From NCBI RefSeq assembly GCF_021729075.1, contig NZ_JAJSAQ010000003.1:490535-554534 (forward strand): DNA of 64,000 nt, read 5' to 3'. Source of the DNA: Microbulbifer guangxiensis. GTDB taxonomy: Bacteria > Pseudomonadota > Gammaproteobacteria > Pseudomonadales > Cellvibrionaceae. Both the position numbers and the translations under genes were made by a program. The notes below the pieces were generated by a model. It was not told where the DNA came from and did no database searches. It worked only from the letters and a program-made list of their open reading frames with translations. This document shows, in pieces, positions 17,964 to 27,716 of this stretch. Each line of letters starts with the position of its first letter. Position 1 is the stretch's first letter.

Positions 17964-20839
17964 CAGTCGTCGCCCTCCATCTTCTGGCCGTAACGGATGA
18001 CTCTTATGATGCGCGCCTGCGAAGGCAAGAGGGCCGCGATGTCACCGAATTTCGGCAGGCCGCAGGGGAGCCCGATTACGCCGGGGGCGATTTCAAAGTC
18101 CAGCTGCGATTGCAGTTGCAGGCTGGTTTCGCCGAGGCTGAGCTGTATCTCGTCACCCTGATTGATGTCCAGCGCTGCGGCGTCTGCGGGATGTATTTTG
18201 GCGAAGGCCTCTGTCATCACACTGGCGATCCCTTCGGCACTGTTGCTGAGCTCACCGCTGCCGATCAGTCGATACAGCGGTATGGCGAGCAAGCCTTTAG
18301 CATCCTTGTTTTCGCCGGGCTGATGGCGGCTCCCGTGCAATTCCACCGACTGCCAGTGGGGCAGGGGGGCTGTGGTTCTCTGCAGGGTTACCGGTTCAGG
18401 CCGGCCGATGCGTGGTCCATTGATGCCGTGAAGAAACTGGTGAATCGACTGGTTGGAGGTCCAGCCTGGTGCGCGGATCATTGCCTGCAGCGTTGAGGCC
18501 GCGGGATCGTGTATGCCTTCCATGGAGTAACTGAGCGGTGCATCGGTATCCTCCGGTGGCGGCAGTTCGGCCACGTGCCTGGCTGAACCGATGGCGGTGC
18601 GGCCACTGGCACGGTGACTCTGGCGCGCCACCAGAAACCCTTCCGGCACGGTGACTGAGACGGCCGGCAACTTGGAAAATACCGGCAGGGTTTCTGCCAG
18701 AGTCCGGATCACATCGTCGCAGTGCTGCCAGCTGCGTATCTGGTCGGCGGAATCACTGTGCTGGTTGCTGGCACTGAGCGCATCTGCCAGCCAGCGCCAG
18801 CCCTCCTGGATAAAGCCGATACCCTCATAAACGCCATAGTGACGCTGCACGCGGCCAGTGCTGTTGACCACGCTACCCTGGCACTCGGGTGTGGCCGCGG
18901 TTGGAAAGACCAGGTGCGCGCGTCGGGTGGTATCGTTGGGGAGGTGGTCCAGGGCAATAACCGTATCTGCCTCGGCGAGAAGGTTTCGGGCCTGCGACCG
19001 CTCCAGACGCCGCGAGAGGTCATTCTCCAGAACGACCAGGGTCACCGCTGTGCCCTTTTGTCGTGCTTCCGTGACGATGCCCTGCAGCCGCTCCAGGTGC
19101 ATGTCCCCGGATGCCAGCAGTTGCACCAGTCCGAGGCTGTTCACTTCGGGGCAGGCCAGGTAGGTATTGACCGCGTTGCCTTTTTTCTCCGCCAGTGCGG
19201 TCGCGATCAGCCCCGCCGCGCGCAGCAGGCCCGGTTGCCTGGCGCCACAGCCAGCGATCACCAGTGGCCGTTTTGCCGCGGCCAGTGCCTGGGCCGTCTC
19301 GGTAGCGACTTCACCGATGTCACTGTCCTGTGATGCCTCAGTACCTGCCGGCAGTATGTCCTTGTCGCCAGAGCCTTTGCGAATAGTAGCGAGCACCGCT
19401 TCGGCAAAACTGACCAGGATCTCAGGAGTGCCGATCATCTGGTTCGTGCAGCAGTCTGCCAGAGGGGGGATCTCCCAGCCGACAAAAATGATCGGCACCG
19501 GTGGTGCAGGCAGCTGACGCACGGCGGCATCCTGCCAGTCGGGAATCTTCAGCTCTGCTGCGCGCTGGCGGCGGTGATTCAGGGCCGCCTGCCTCACTGC
19601 GAGCGCCACCCGTGGTGCGGTATTGTCGATATCCTCGCCGAGGATCAGGATGGCATCTGCCTGTTCGATTTCCGGGGTTGTTGCGCTGCGGATGCGGTCG
19701 TCGCGCTGGATGGTGTCCACCAACCGCAGCAGTTGCAGGTCGGTGGCGCCGAGTCCGGCATAGAAATGTTCGGCACCGGCCAGAGTGCGCAGGGCAAAAT
19801 TGTTTTCCAGCGAGCTGCGCGGCGAGCCGATCCCGAGCAGCAGGTGTTTGCCGGGCCCCTGGTCTTCCAGATGGCGGGCGAAAGCCTCGACACCTTCTCC
19901 GGGCGGGATTTCCCGATGGGAGAGCACTCCCTCTCCGGCGCTGGACCCGATCACATCGACATTATCCCGTTCCAGTACCTGGCTCAGGCGGGCCGGGCTG
20001 TTGGCATACTCGTATCCGAAGCGCCCGCGGTCACAGAGAAAGTAGCCGTTGATATCGCGGTTGTAGAGGTTGGTCACCCGGCGCAGCCACGGATCCCCGG
20101 GGCGCCCCGGCTGGCGTGCCGCGGGTGCGGTATTACAGCCGACGCCGCAGTGTTCGCAGATCGACGGCGCCATCTGCTGGTCCCACTTGCGCACGTAGTG
20201 GCGGCTGAAGGTCTTGTCGGTGAATACCCCGGTGGGGCAGACCTCCACCAGGTTGCCACTGAAGCCGTTCAGCAGGCGGCCGTCCTCATGGCGACCGAAG
20301 TAGACCTGATTGTTGCGGCCCAGCGCCTCCAGGTCGCTGCCACCGGCGTAGTCGCGGTAATAGCGGGTGCAGCGGTAGCAGGCGATGCAGCGGTTCATTT
20401 CATGATTGATGAACGGCCCCAGGTACTGGTTGCGGTGAGTACGCTTGGGCCCCCGGTAACGCCGCACCGTGTGCCCGGTCATTTCCGTCATGTCCTGCAG
20501 GTGGCACTCGCCGCCTTCCTCGCAAACCGGGCAGTCGTGGGGGTGATTGGTCATCAGGTTTTCGATGATGCCGCCACGGAATTCCCGCGCGGCGTGTGCG
20601 TCCACGCTGTAGCGACCGCCATCGCGGATCGCAGTCATGCAGCTCATCACCAGCTGCCCCTGCTGGTCCTGCTCGTCTTTGTGCTCGATCACCGCGCACT
20701 GCCGGCAGGCACCTACTGAGCCCATGGCCGGATGCCAGCAGAAGTAGGGCAGGTCAATACCCCGGGCAAGGCAGATACTGAGCAGGTTCTGCCCGGCCTC
20801 TGCTTCGCATTCTTCGCCGTCGATGGTAATGGTTAGCAT
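17960..20839 (-). CDS. nuoG: NADH-quinone oxidoreductase subunit G
   Basis: The large iron-sulfur subunit of the peripheral arm. The start is the ATG at 20839 (MLTITIDGEECEAEAGQNLL); the frame is open to 20932, but the extra residues are not NuoG-like. At the N-terminus are the [2Fe-2S] ligands (YFCWHPAMGSVGACRQC) and then HDCPVCEEGGECHLQD (His-ligated N5 cluster) and CIACYRCTRYYRDY (N4). An extra CEHCGVGC motif followed by LCDRGRFGYE supplies ligands for the additional N7 cluster found in E. coli-type NuoG. The rest is a degenerate molybdopterin-oxidoreductase domain. At 959 aa it is somewhat longer than E. coli NuoG (about 908). Confidence 0.95.
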   Translation of the reverse strand: MLTITIDGEECEAEAGQNLLSICLARGIDLPYFCWHPAMGSVGACRQCAVIEHKDEQDQQGQLVMSCMTAIRDGGRYSVDAHAAREFRGGIIENLMTNHPHDCPVCEEGGECHLQDMTEMTGHTVRRYRGPKRTHRNQYLGPFINHEMNRCIACYRCTRYYRDYAGGSDLEALGRNNQVYFGRHEDGRLLNGFSGNLVEVCPTGVFTDKTFSRHYVRKWDQQMAPSICEHCGVGCNTAPAARQPGRPGDPWLRRVTNLYNRDINGYFLCDRGRFGYEYANSPARLSQVLERDNVDVIGSSAGEGVLSHREIPPGEGVEAFARHLEDQGPGKHLLLGIGSPRSSLENNFALRTLAGAEHFYAGLGATDLQLLRLVDTIQRDDRIRSATTPEIEQADAILILGEDIDNTAPRVALAVRQAALNHRRQRAAELKIPDWQDAAVRQLPAPPVPIIFVGWEIPPLADCCTNQMIGTPEILVSFAEAVLATIRKGSGDKDILPAGTEASQDSDIGEVATETAQALAAAKRPLVIAGCGARQPGLLRAAGLIATALAEKKGNAVNTYLACPEVNSLGLVQLLASGDMHLERLQGIVTEARQKGTAVTLVVLENDLSRRLERSQARNLLAEADTVIALDHLPNDTTRRAHLVFPTAATPECQGSVVNSTGRVQRHYGVYEGIGFIQEGWRWLADALSASNQHSDSADQIRSWQHCDDVIRTLAETLPVFSKLPAVSVTVPEGFLVARQSHRASGRTAIGSARHVAELPPPEDTDAPLSYSMEGIHDPAASTLQAMIRAPGWTSNQSIHQFLHGINGPRIGRPEPVTLQRTTAPLPHWQSVELHGSRHQPGENKDAKGLLAIPLYRLIGSGELSNSAEGIASVMTEAFAKIHPADAAALDINQGDEIQLSLGETSLQLQSQLDFEIAPGVIGLPCGLPKFGDIAALLPSQARIIRVIRYGQKMEGDDC

Positions 20840-20879
20840 AATGCTGTCGTTCGTCCGTGATCGCTCGCCCGGTGGGGCC

Positions 20880-22154
20880 TCAATGAAAGGGGCAGCCGCC
20901 GCCCTGGATATGATCGATAAAATCCTGCTCAAAGAGTTTCAGTGCACTCTGGATCGGCTCCGCGGCACCGGGGGCCAGGGCGCAGAAGGTATTGCCGGGG
21001 CCCATACGGGCGGTATGTTCCCGCAACAGCTCGATGTCATTGGTTGTCCCCTCACCGTTTTCCAGCCGCTGCAGTATCTCCACAACCCAGGGCAGGCCAT
21101 CCCGGCAGGGTGTGCACCAGCCGCAGGATTCGCGGGCAAAGAAGCGTGAAAGATTGAGCACCAGACCGATGGGGCAGGTGGCCTCATCGAGCACGGTGAT
21201 GGTGCCGGTGCCGAGCCTGCTGCCCGCTTTGCGCACGGTGTCGTAGTCCATCGGCAGGTCGAGGTGCTGGGGGCCGAGGAAGTCGGTGGAGCCGCCGCCG
21301 GGCAAAAAGCCGCGCAGGGTAAGCCCATCCCGCAGGCCGCCGGCATGGTGTTCGATCACCTCGCGGAACGGCGTGCCCATGGGCAATTCCCACAGGCCCG
21401 GATTGTTCACTTTGCCACTGGCGCCGAACAGCTTGGTACCGCTGTCTTCACCGCGTCCGAGCTTCCGGTACCACTCGGCACCATGCAGGAGCAGATGCGG
21501 CAGGTTGCACAGTGTCTCCACATTATTGACCACCGTAGGCCTGCCCCAGAGGCCGCTGACCTGCGGGTAGGGGGGCTTCGCCCGCGGAATCGCGCGCTTG
21601 CCCTCCAGGGCATTCAGCAGTGCGGTCTCCTCGCCACAGATGTAGTTGCCGCTACTGCAGTGCAGGTAAATCTGCAGGGGCTGGTCCAAGCTGGTGGTCT
21701 CGCCGGCGATCAGGCCGGACTCAGTAACTTCGTCGATGGCTCGCTGCAGGCGCTGCGTCGCCAGATGGTATTCGCCGCGGATAAAGATATAGGCGGTGGC
21801 GGCACCGATGGCGTGGGCAGCGATGGCAATGCCCTCCAGTAACAGGTGCGGATCCCGCTCCATCAGCAGCCGGTCCTTGAAAGTGCCCGGCTCCATTTCG
21901 TCGGCGTTGCAGACCAGGTAGCGGACCGGATGGGCCCGGCGGTCCGTTGGAACAAAGCTCCATTTGAGGCCGGTATTGAACCCGGCGCCGCCACGGCCGC
22001 GGAGCCCGGCTTTCTGTACCAGCTGGGTCAGTTCGTCCGGCGACATTTTCAATGCGCGCAGCCAGCCACCGTAGCCATCGCTGTCGCGATAGGTCTGCAG
22101 GTCGGTCGCAACATCCTCAGCGCCGATATTTTTAGTCAGCGGATTGGTCAGCAT
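20880..22154 (-). CDS. nuoF: NADH-quinone oxidoreductase subunit F
   Basis: NuoF binds NADH and FMN and holds cluster N3. The 424-aa product shows the FMN/NADH glycine-rich segment GLRGRGGAGFNTGLKW (~50-65) and the second motif CGEETALLNALEGKRAIPR. The [4Fe-4S] ligands are in ESCGWCTPCRDG (~344-355), with the fourth Cys in NTFCALAPGA. Its start lies inside the end of nuoE (23-base overlap), a common arrangement. A 40-base gap separates it from nuoG. Confidence 0.97.
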   Translation of the reverse strand: MLTNPLTKNIGAEDVATDLQTYRDSDGYGGWLRALKMSPDELTQLVQKAGLRGRGGAGFNTGLKWSFVPTDRRAHPVRYLVCNADEMEPGTFKDRLLMERDPHLLLEGIAIAAHAIGAATAYIFIRGEYHLATQRLQRAIDEVTESGLIAGETTSLDQPLQIYLHCSSGNYICGEETALLNALEGKRAIPRAKPPYPQVSGLWGRPTVVNNVETLCNLPHLLLHGAEWYRKLGRGEDSGTKLFGASGKVNNPGLWELPMGTPFREVIEHHAGGLRDGLTLRGFLPGGGSTDFLGPQHLDLPMDYDTVRKAGSRLGTGTITVLDEATCPIGLVLNLSRFFARESCGWCTPCRDGLPWVVEILQRLENGEGTTNDIELLREHTARMGPGNTFCALAPGAAEPIQSALKLFEQDFIDHIQGGGCPFH

Positions 22155-22686
22155 GCCGTCGTCTTTTTTCTGCCAGAACCTCGCGCAGCTTTTCCTCTGT
22201 CAGGTTGGTATGCAGTGCCTCGCCGAGCAGCATTACCGGTGCCCGGTCACAGGCGCCGAGACAGGGGTTTTCCAGCAGGGTAAAAATGCCGTCTGCAGTA
22301 GTTTCTCCCGGTCGCACCTGCAGCTCCTGCTCCAGCCAACCCTGCAGCTGTTCACAGCCGAGAATCCAACAGCTGGAGCTTCTGCACAGCTGAAGGACCT
22401 CGGCGCCCGGCGGGCGGCGGAACAGCAGCTGGTAGTAAGTGGCCAGTCCCTCCAGTTCCGCCTCTGCGATCCCGAGATAAGCGGAGATCGCCCGCAGGCT
22501 GTCATCGGAGATCCAGCCGCGCGCTCGCTGTACGATGCGCAGTGCCTCCAGGCCGGCAGCGGCGTCGTTCTCGTAGTGACTGCGTTCCTCGTCGATCGCA
22601 CGGATTTCTTCCGTTGACAGTTCCGGTGCTGGCCCTTCCTGCCGTGCCGGTATCCGTTGCCACACTTTGCCGGTTGGATTGGTCAT
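22132..22686 (-). CDS. nuoE: NADH-quinone oxidoreductase subunit E
   Basis: NuoE is a thioredoxin-like subunit that holds the [2Fe-2S] cluster N1a. In the 184-aa product the ligands are C101 and C106 (CRSSSC) and C142 and C146 (CLGAC). The N-terminal helical part (~24-85), with the ARGWISDDSLRAISAYL region, is standard. The start at 22686 follows nuoCD by nine bases. Confidence 0.95.
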   Translation of the reverse strand: MTNPTGKVWQRIPARQEGPAPELSTEEIRAIDEERSHYENDAAAGLEALRIVQRARGWISDDSLRAISAYLGIAEAELEGLATYYQLLFRRPPGAEVLQLCRSSSCWILGCEQLQGWLEQELQVRPGETTADGIFTLLENPCLGACDRAPVMLLGEALHTNLTEEKLREVLAEKRRRHADQSAD

Positions 22687-22695
22687 AGGCAGTTC

Positions 22696-24501
22696 CTAGC
22701 GATCCACATCCGCCATCACGAAGTCGATACTGGCGATGATGGCGATCAGGTCTGCCACCATCAGTCCCCGGGAAATCAGCGGAATCATCTGCAGGTGCGG
22801 AAACGACGGCGTGCGGATCCGGGCCCGGTAGGCACTGGTATCGCCATCACTGACCAGCTGGTAACTGTTGAGCCCTTTCGTCGCCTCCACGGGTACGCAT
22901 ACTTCCCCCGCCGGCATGACAGGGCCCCAGCTGGCATTGAGGAAATGCTGGATCAGGGTCTCGATATCGTGCATGGTCCGCGGCCGGTCCGGAGGTGTCG
23001 TGAGCGGGTGCTCGGCCTTCACCGGACCTCCGGGCATATTGTCCAGGCACTGGCGGATGATGCGCAGGCTCTGGTGCATTTCCTCTGCGCGTACCAGGCA
23101 ACGATCGTAGCTGTCACCGTGCACCGCAGTGGGAATGTCGAACTCAAACTGCTCATAGCCACTATAGGGCCGGCGCTTGCGCAGGTCCCAGTCCAGACCG
23201 GTGGCGCGCAACCCCGGACCGGTTACGCCCCACTCGATGGCCTCTTCGGTGTTGTATACCCCGATGCCCCGGGTGCGTCGCTTGACCGTGCCATTCTTCA
23301 GCACCATCCCTTCGTATTCCCGCAGGCGTGCGGGCAGGTAGTCGATAAACTCACGAACCTTCTGCTCCCAGCCCCGCGGGAGATCCATGGCGACGCCGCC
23401 GATGCGAAACCAGGATGGATGCATACGGGCGCCAGTAATGGCTTCGACGATGCCGAACAGGCGCTCGCGATCTTCGAACATGTAAAATACCGGCGACATC
23501 TGCCCTACGTCCTGGGCAAAGGTGCCGTAGAACACCAGGTGACTGGAGAGGCGGAAGAGCTCGCACAGCATCACCCGGATCACCTGTGCCCGCGGGGGCA
23601 CCGTAATACCGGCCAGCTGCTCCAGTGCCAGCACATAGGGCAGGTTGTTCATCACGCCGCCGAGATAATCCACCCGGTCGGTATAGGGGATGTAGCTGTG
23701 CCAAGACTGCCGCTCGGCCATCTTCTCGGCGCCGCGGTGGTGATAGCCGATATCGGGCACCGCATCGACAATGCGCTCTCCATCCAGTTGCAGCGCCACA
23801 CGAAAGACACCGTGCACACTGGGGTGGTTGGGCCCAAGGTTGAGGAACATGAAGTCGCTGGTTTCGCCGGAGCGGCTCATGCCCCATTCTTCCGGCTTGA
23901 ACAGCAGTGCCTGTTGCTCCCGCCGTTCCTTTTTCTCATCGAGACTGAAGGGATCTTTTTCCGTGGCGCGGGCATGGTGATCCTTGCGCAGCGGATGCCC
24001 CTGCCAGGTTTCCGGCATCATGATGCGGCGCTGGTTGGGGTGGCCGCTGAAGTCGATGCCGAACAGGTCCCATACTTCCCGCTCGTACCAGTTGGCACTG
24101 GGCCAGATACCGGTAATGGATGGGATGCGCAGGTCGGTCTCTGTCAGCGGCACCTTGATGCGGATAAACAGATCCCGTTCCAGGGAGAGCAGGTGGTAGA
24201 CGAGGGTAAAGTCGCTTTCCGGTTGCCGGCTTTGCTCCCGGCCACGCCGGGTTCGCAGTCGCTCGTCGATTGCGCTCAGGTCATAGAGCATGCGAAACGG
24301 CCGGGGGAGCTCTCTTTTCAGTGCAATCAGTATTGGTAGCAGAGTGCCCGGCTGTACCCAGAGTGTGGGTAAATCGAGGCAGTCCGGTTGCAGCCAGTAG
24401 CCTGGCGTACCGGGTTGCTCGCGTAGATCCGCCACAAATTGCTCAGCAGCAGCCCGGTAGGGTGACTGAGGCGGCTGGCATTCGGCGATCACATCCCCCA
24501 T
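22696..24501 (-). CDS. nuoC: NADH-quinone oxidoreductase fused subunit C/D
   Basis: Fused NuoC (30-kDa) and NuoD (49-kDa) subunits, as in E. coli and Pseudomonas. The NuoC part occupies about residues 1-190, with the signature RELWD-type segment seen here as [16 protein letters not shown] followed by [10 protein letters not shown]. The NuoD part starts near 205 ([16 protein letters not shown]), carries conserved His residues of the quinone site ([12 protein letters not shown]), and ends with [14 protein letters not shown] prefer the ATG at 24501, which has AAGGCGAAGG just before it (601 aa). A GTG at 24519 overlapping the nuoB stop would add six residues. Confidence 0.95.
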   Translation of the reverse strand: MGDVIAECQPPQSPYRAAAEQFVADLREQPGTPGYWLQPDCLDLPTLWVQPGTLLPILIALKRELPRPFRMLYDLSAIDERLRTRRGREQSRQPESDFTLVYHLLSLERDLFIRIKVPLTETDLRIPSITGIWPSANWYEREVWDLFGIDFSGHPNQRRIMMPETWQGHPLRKDHHARATEKDPFSLDEKKERREQQALLFKPEEWGMSRSGETSDFMFLNLGPNHPSVHGVFRVALQLDGERIVDAVPDIGYHHRGAEKMAERQSWHSYIPYTDRVDYLGGVMNNLPYVLALEQLAGITVPPRAQVIRVMLCELFRLSSHLVFYGTFAQDVGQMSPVFYMFEDRERLFGIVEAITGARMHPSWFRIGGVAMDLPRGWEQKVREFIDYLPARLREYEGMVLKNGTVKRRTRGIGVYNTEEAIEWGVTGPGLRATGLDWDLRKRRPYSGYEQFEFDIPTAVHGDSYDRCLVRAEEMHQSLRIIRQCLDNMPGGPVKAEHPLTTPPDRPRTMHDIETLIQHFLNASWGPVMPAGEVCVPVEATKGLNSYQLVSDGDTSAYRARIRTPSFPHLQMIPLISRGLMVADLIAIIASIDFVMADVDR

Positions 24502-24515
24502 GGCACCTTCGCCTT

Positions 24516-25169
24516 TCACACTGAGTCCGGCGTACGCAATTGTTGTGCACGCATGCGCTCTTCCCGATGCAGGTCCCGCTGGCTGACACGGGGCACTCGT
24601 CGGATTCCCTGATCCTCCACGACCCAGCTGAGTTCGCGGCGATCCTCTGCCACAGACTTTTGCAGCAGTGTCAGGCCCTGCATCAACGCCTCCGGTCGAG
24701 GTGGACAGCCGGGCACGTAGACGTCCACGGGCAGAAAACGATCGACGCCCTGCACGACGCTGTAGATATCATACATGCCACCGGAATTGGCGCAGGAGCC
24801 CATGGAGATGACCCAGCGCGGCTCCACCATCTGTTCATAGAGCCGCTGGATCACCGGTGCCATCTTCAGGAAAACGGTGCCGGAGATGACGATAAGGTCG
24901 GCCTGCCGCGGCGTTGCACGGATCACTTCGGAGCCAAATCGGGCCAGGTCATGACGGCTGGTGAAAGCGGTCGCCATCTCCACGTAACAACAGGACAGGC
25001 CGAAATTGAAAGGCCACAGGGAGTTTGCGCGCCCCCAGGCCACCAGGTCCTCCAGCTTGCCCAGCAGGACATTGCGGTGGACGTCGCGGTCAGGTGGTTC
25101 GTCTCCCGCCTTCTCACTTGCGATCAGTTCCGGTTCGGGCGCTTGCGCCCGGGTCAGTGTCCAGCGCAT
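24516..25169 (-). CDS. nuoB: NADH-quinone oxidoreductase subunit B
   Basis: NuoB holds cluster N2, which reduces quinone. The 217-aa product has the unusual tandem Cys pair [10 protein letters not shown] (C60, C61) and the other two ligands in MGSCANSGG (C126) and VPGCPPRPE (C155). Length and spacing are as in E. coli (220 aa). Nine bases separate it from nuoA. Confidence 0.97.
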   Translation of the reverse strand: MRWTLTRAQAPEPELIASEKAGDEPPDRDVHRNVLLGKLEDLVAWGRANSLWPFNFGLSCCYVEMATAFTSRHDLARFGSEVIRATPRQADLIVISGTVFLKMAPVIQRLYEQMVEPRWVISMGSCANSGGMYDIYSVVQGVDRFLPVDVYVPGCPPRPEALMQGLTLLQKSVAEDRRELSWVVEDQGIRRVPRVSQRDLHREERMRAQQLRTPDSV

Positions 25170-25178
25170 TTTTGCTCC

Positions 25179-25595
25179 TCAGTGCGGCCTGTCGCCTTGC
25201 CGCTCTTCCAGGCTTTGTTGCCGGCCGCTCCAGTCCAGTGCCCCGAGACGCCACAGGTAGACGAGGCCTACCAGCAAAATGGTGATAAAGATGGTTGCCT
25301 CGATGAAGCCTGTGAGGCCCGCTTCGCGAAAGGCTACCGCCCAGGCAAAAAGAAACACGGCCTCCAGGTCGAAGATGATGAAAAGTATCGCGACGACGTA
25401 GTAGTTCACCGTGAATCGCAGCCGTGCACTGCCCTGGGAAACGATGCCGGATTCGTAGGGTTCGTGGGTGGCGGGATCACTGCGGCGCTGGCCCAGGAAG
25501 TGGGACAAGCCCAGCATCAGCGCAATCAGGCCCAGGATGGCCAATGCGTAGACGAAAAGCGGCCAGATTTCGCCGGAAGTCGCTGTTTCTGCCAC
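25179..25595 (-). CDS. nuoA: NADH-quinone oxidoreductase subunit A
   Basis: First gene of the complex I operon, a three-helix membrane subunit. The best start is the GTG at 25595, with GGAG six bases upstream, giving 138 aa that begin VAETATSGEIWPLFVYALAI, the usual size. The frame is open to 25763, but those residues are not NuoA-like. The conserved loop PYESGIVSQGSARLRFTVNY and the acidic helix IIFDLEAVFLFAWA are present. Confidence 0.93.
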   Translation of the reverse strand: MAETATSGEIWPLFVYALAILGLIALMLGLSHFLGQRRSDPATHEPYESGIVSQGSARLRFTVNYYVVAILFIIFDLEAVFLFAWAVAFREAGLTGFIEATIFITILLVGLVYLWRLGALDWSGRQQSLEERQGDRPH

Positions 25596-26019
25596 TGCTT
25601 GCTCCAATGCCTGTGTTTTATTGATGTCGGCTATCTGGTTCTGAATGCGTTTGAAGGGGCAGGTAAAAGTTGCCTGTTCAGAGACTGCCAGCGCACTTTT
25701 CATTGTTTTGGCGCGACAATTCTTTGGGCCATGCCTGAATTGGCTGGGAGGACAAAAGCCCAAGGCAAAGCACTGCAGGGTTTATAGAAGGGAAAAGGCG
25801 CAGGTGCCAGTGAACGGCGGCTGAGTCGTCGTCACTATCCGGCTATAGGTTGGTATCGAGTGTGGAATTTTGCGGGAAGCTGGTGGTGACTGGTTGGCAT
25901 CGAGGGGGACGATCGCACTTGCAAAGAAACGGCTCGGGCGACGATTTCCATCCCCGGTCAGCATAAAAGCATGCTTTGGTCGATAATTCTGCTGGCGCAG
26001 GAGATACAGGGAGGCTGAG
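25596..26019. promoter_or_regulatory. Divergent intergenic region upstream of nuoA
   Basis: These 424 bases separate the nuo operon (minus) from the beta-helix protein gene (plus) and must hold the promoters of both. I see no convincing gene and no clear consensus -35/-10 pair for nuo. A strong GGGAGG ribosome site at 26009-26014 precedes the ATG at 26020. Confidence 0.5.
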
Positions 26020-26985
26020 ATGCGAAGATTGCTGACGATTGTTCTTGCCGTTGGGGCGTGCTTTTCTCTGGCGGCAGACGATACCCGTAAAACGGAGCAA
26101 GATGTTCTGTCCAGGACGCCGCCAGAACTCGTCATCGGCCCCTACCGGCATGTCCGACCACAGGATGTCGGTGTCACTATCGGGGCTGGTGTCGTCGCAC
26201 CATTTCCAACCCGTACCTATCGCGGACCGATGAAGGTACGTTCCCCGGCCACGATTGAAAATGTTGTCATTGATGGTTGCCTGCGCATTGAAAGTGATAA
26301 TGTGACACTGCGGAATGTGGTCATCCGCTGTGACTCCTTCTATCCGGTCAAGGCCACCGACCACGCGAATACTAGAATCGAGTACAGTCTGGTGGAGTGC
26401 TCCTCTCCCACCAAGGTGTTCCGTCTTATCGATTACCAGAATTTTTCGGTCCATCGCACGGAAACCCGTGGATGCGAAGACCTGTTCTTCCTCAGTGGCA
26501 ATAACGATGGGCTCGAGGTTACCTACAACTACATGCACTCACTGACGCTGACGCCAAAGTCCCATGCAGATGGTTTTCAGTTCGGTATGGTGCCCACTTC
26601 AGGTTCAGCGATTATCCGTGGCAACTATTTCTGGGCCAATGCCGAGGGACCAAAGACCGATACCATATTTGCCGAGGGGAAATCCCGGGTGAAACTTCAG
26701 ATCGAGGATAATTTCTTCCGGGTCTGGGGGCTGCGCACCATCCGTTGCGGTGGAGAGGGAAGCAGCTGCACGATCCGCAATAATGTCTACGAGCAGGCCT
26801 ACGAGGATATGTACCTGCTGGGCTATGGAAAACTACTCTTTGGATATCTCAAGGGCAAGGGTGGCCATGCTGCCTCCTGCAATCGGCTCGAAGATGGAAA
26901 TCTTATCCGGGAGTACCAGAATGGCGTTGACCGCTTCCACGGCGTCGACCACAAGACTTCGAATTGCCCGGAGTGGCCGTATTGA
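26020..26985 (+). CDS. Secreted right-handed beta-helix protein
   Basis: A 321-aa exported protein whose body shows the repeating short-strand pattern of a right-handed parallel beta-helix. Examples are IENVVIDGCLRIESDNVTLR, ENFSV-type turns, and DGLEVTYNYMHSLTLTPKSH. The signal peptide is MRRLLTIVLAVGACFSLAA (~1-19). The fold is shared by pectate lyases, mannuronan epimerases and other polysaccharide-acting proteins. No family active-site triad is evident to me, so a lyase function cannot be assigned; HADGFQFG and other Asp/His-rich turns are candidates. Several Cys residues may form disulfides. A good Shine-Dalgarno sequence (GGGAGG) supports the ATG. Confidence 0.8.
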   Translation: MRRLLTIVLAVGACFSLAADDTRKTEQDVLSRTPPELVIGPYRHVRPQDVGVTIGAGVVAPFPTRTYRGPMKVRSPATIENVVIDGCLRIESDNVTLRNVVIRCDSFYPVKATDHANTRIEYSLVECSSPTKVFRLIDYQNFSVHRTETRGCEDLFFLSGNNDGLEVTYNYMHSLTLTPKSHADGFQFGMVPTSGSAIIRGNYFWANAEGPKTDTIFAEGKSRVKLQIEDNFFRVWGLRTIRCGGEGSSCTIRNNVYEQAYEDMYLLGYGKLLFGYLKGKGGHAASCNRLEDGNLIREYQNGVDRFHGVDHKTSNCPEWPY

Positions 26986-27129
26986 CGGATTCGCATCGGG
27001 AACTCGCCGGGCTGTAAGCATCCGATCGGGTGCGTCATCGTTCCTGAGTATGACGCATTGCAGAAGGCAATTGGTACGGATGTGTGTCCTGAGCGCAGCT
27101 TGACCCGCTTATTCAGGCAAGGGTGGTTG

Positions 27130-27378
27130 ATGGATTTTCGCAGAGCAAGCTGGCGTGGATATGATGCCTTGAGTTCGCGGCCATTCTGGATGCGCTTTTT
27201 CTTGATTTTCCTCAGATATTCCATCTCCTGCCTTCTGGTGCCAATTTTCTGTTTGCTGAAGCAGCGTGAATGGTTGATGATTGGCCGATCCACTTTGATA
27301 TGGTCGTATTTTCTGCTGAAGGTATTGGCAGCAGAGAAATGCCTGTCACCGGGAACTCTTTTCGGTAGGGCTCTGTAA
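27130..27378 (+). CDS. Possible small membrane protein
   Basis: An 82-aa frame with AAGGG placed six bases before the ATG. Residues ~19-42 (WMRFFLIFLRYSISCLLVPI and on) form one or two membrane helices, with basic residues on both sides. I do not recognise it. It could be a genuine small inner-membrane protein or the last remnant of a larger membrane-associated enzyme, such as the C-terminal part of a glycosyltransferase. It sits 23 bases before the next small membrane protein, which favours a real gene pair. Confidence 0.4.
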   Translation: MDFRRASWRGYDALSSRPFWMRFFLIFLRYSISCLLVPIFCLLKQREWLMIGRSTLIWSYFLLKVLAAEKCLSPGTLFGRAL

Positions 27379-27401
27379 CTCATGCGGAACAGGGGAGGGT
27401 T

Positions 27402-27716
27402 ATGGGAAAGCAGGTCATTTTCAGACGGGATGCCCGCATTGGGCGTGGCAGAAGCTATCTGTGGCTGTTGCTTTTCGTTTCCGCCGCTCTCTCGATCCCC
27501 ATTTTTGCCATGCAGTTGGCCGGGGAAATCCAGTGGGGATTCGGCGATTTTCTGGTGATGGGAGCACTCCAGTTTGGGCTTGGCAGCTTGTGCATCTTCT
27601 TTCTGGGCAAGCTTGATTCCCGCTGGCGTTTCCCAGTGATTGGAGCGTTTATCCTGCTGTTTCTGTGGGCATGGGCCGAGCTGGCCGTGGGGGTTTTCAC
27701 GGACCTGGGGCAGTGA
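27402..27716 (+). CDS. Small multi-pass membrane protein of unknown function
   Basis: A 104-aa protein preceded by a very good ribosome site (GGGGAGGG before the ATG). After a basic N-terminus (MGKQVIFRRDARIGRGRSY) come three hydrophobic segments at about 20-37, 46-66 and 76-97. There are no catalytic motifs. It is probably an inner-membrane protein; its function is unknown. It follows the beta-helix gene and the 82-aa frame on the same strand. Confidence 0.7.
   Translation: MGKQVIFRRDARIGRGRSYLWLLLFVSAALSIPIFAMQLAGEIQWGFGDFLVMGALQFGLGSLCIFFLGKLDSRWRFPVIGAFILLFLWAWAELAVGVFTDLGQ

Noticed and set aside
22657..24339. Open frame of 560 codons on the plus strand opposite nuoCD
   Set aside because: nuoCD is certain on the minus strand; the plus-strand product is low-complexity antisense.
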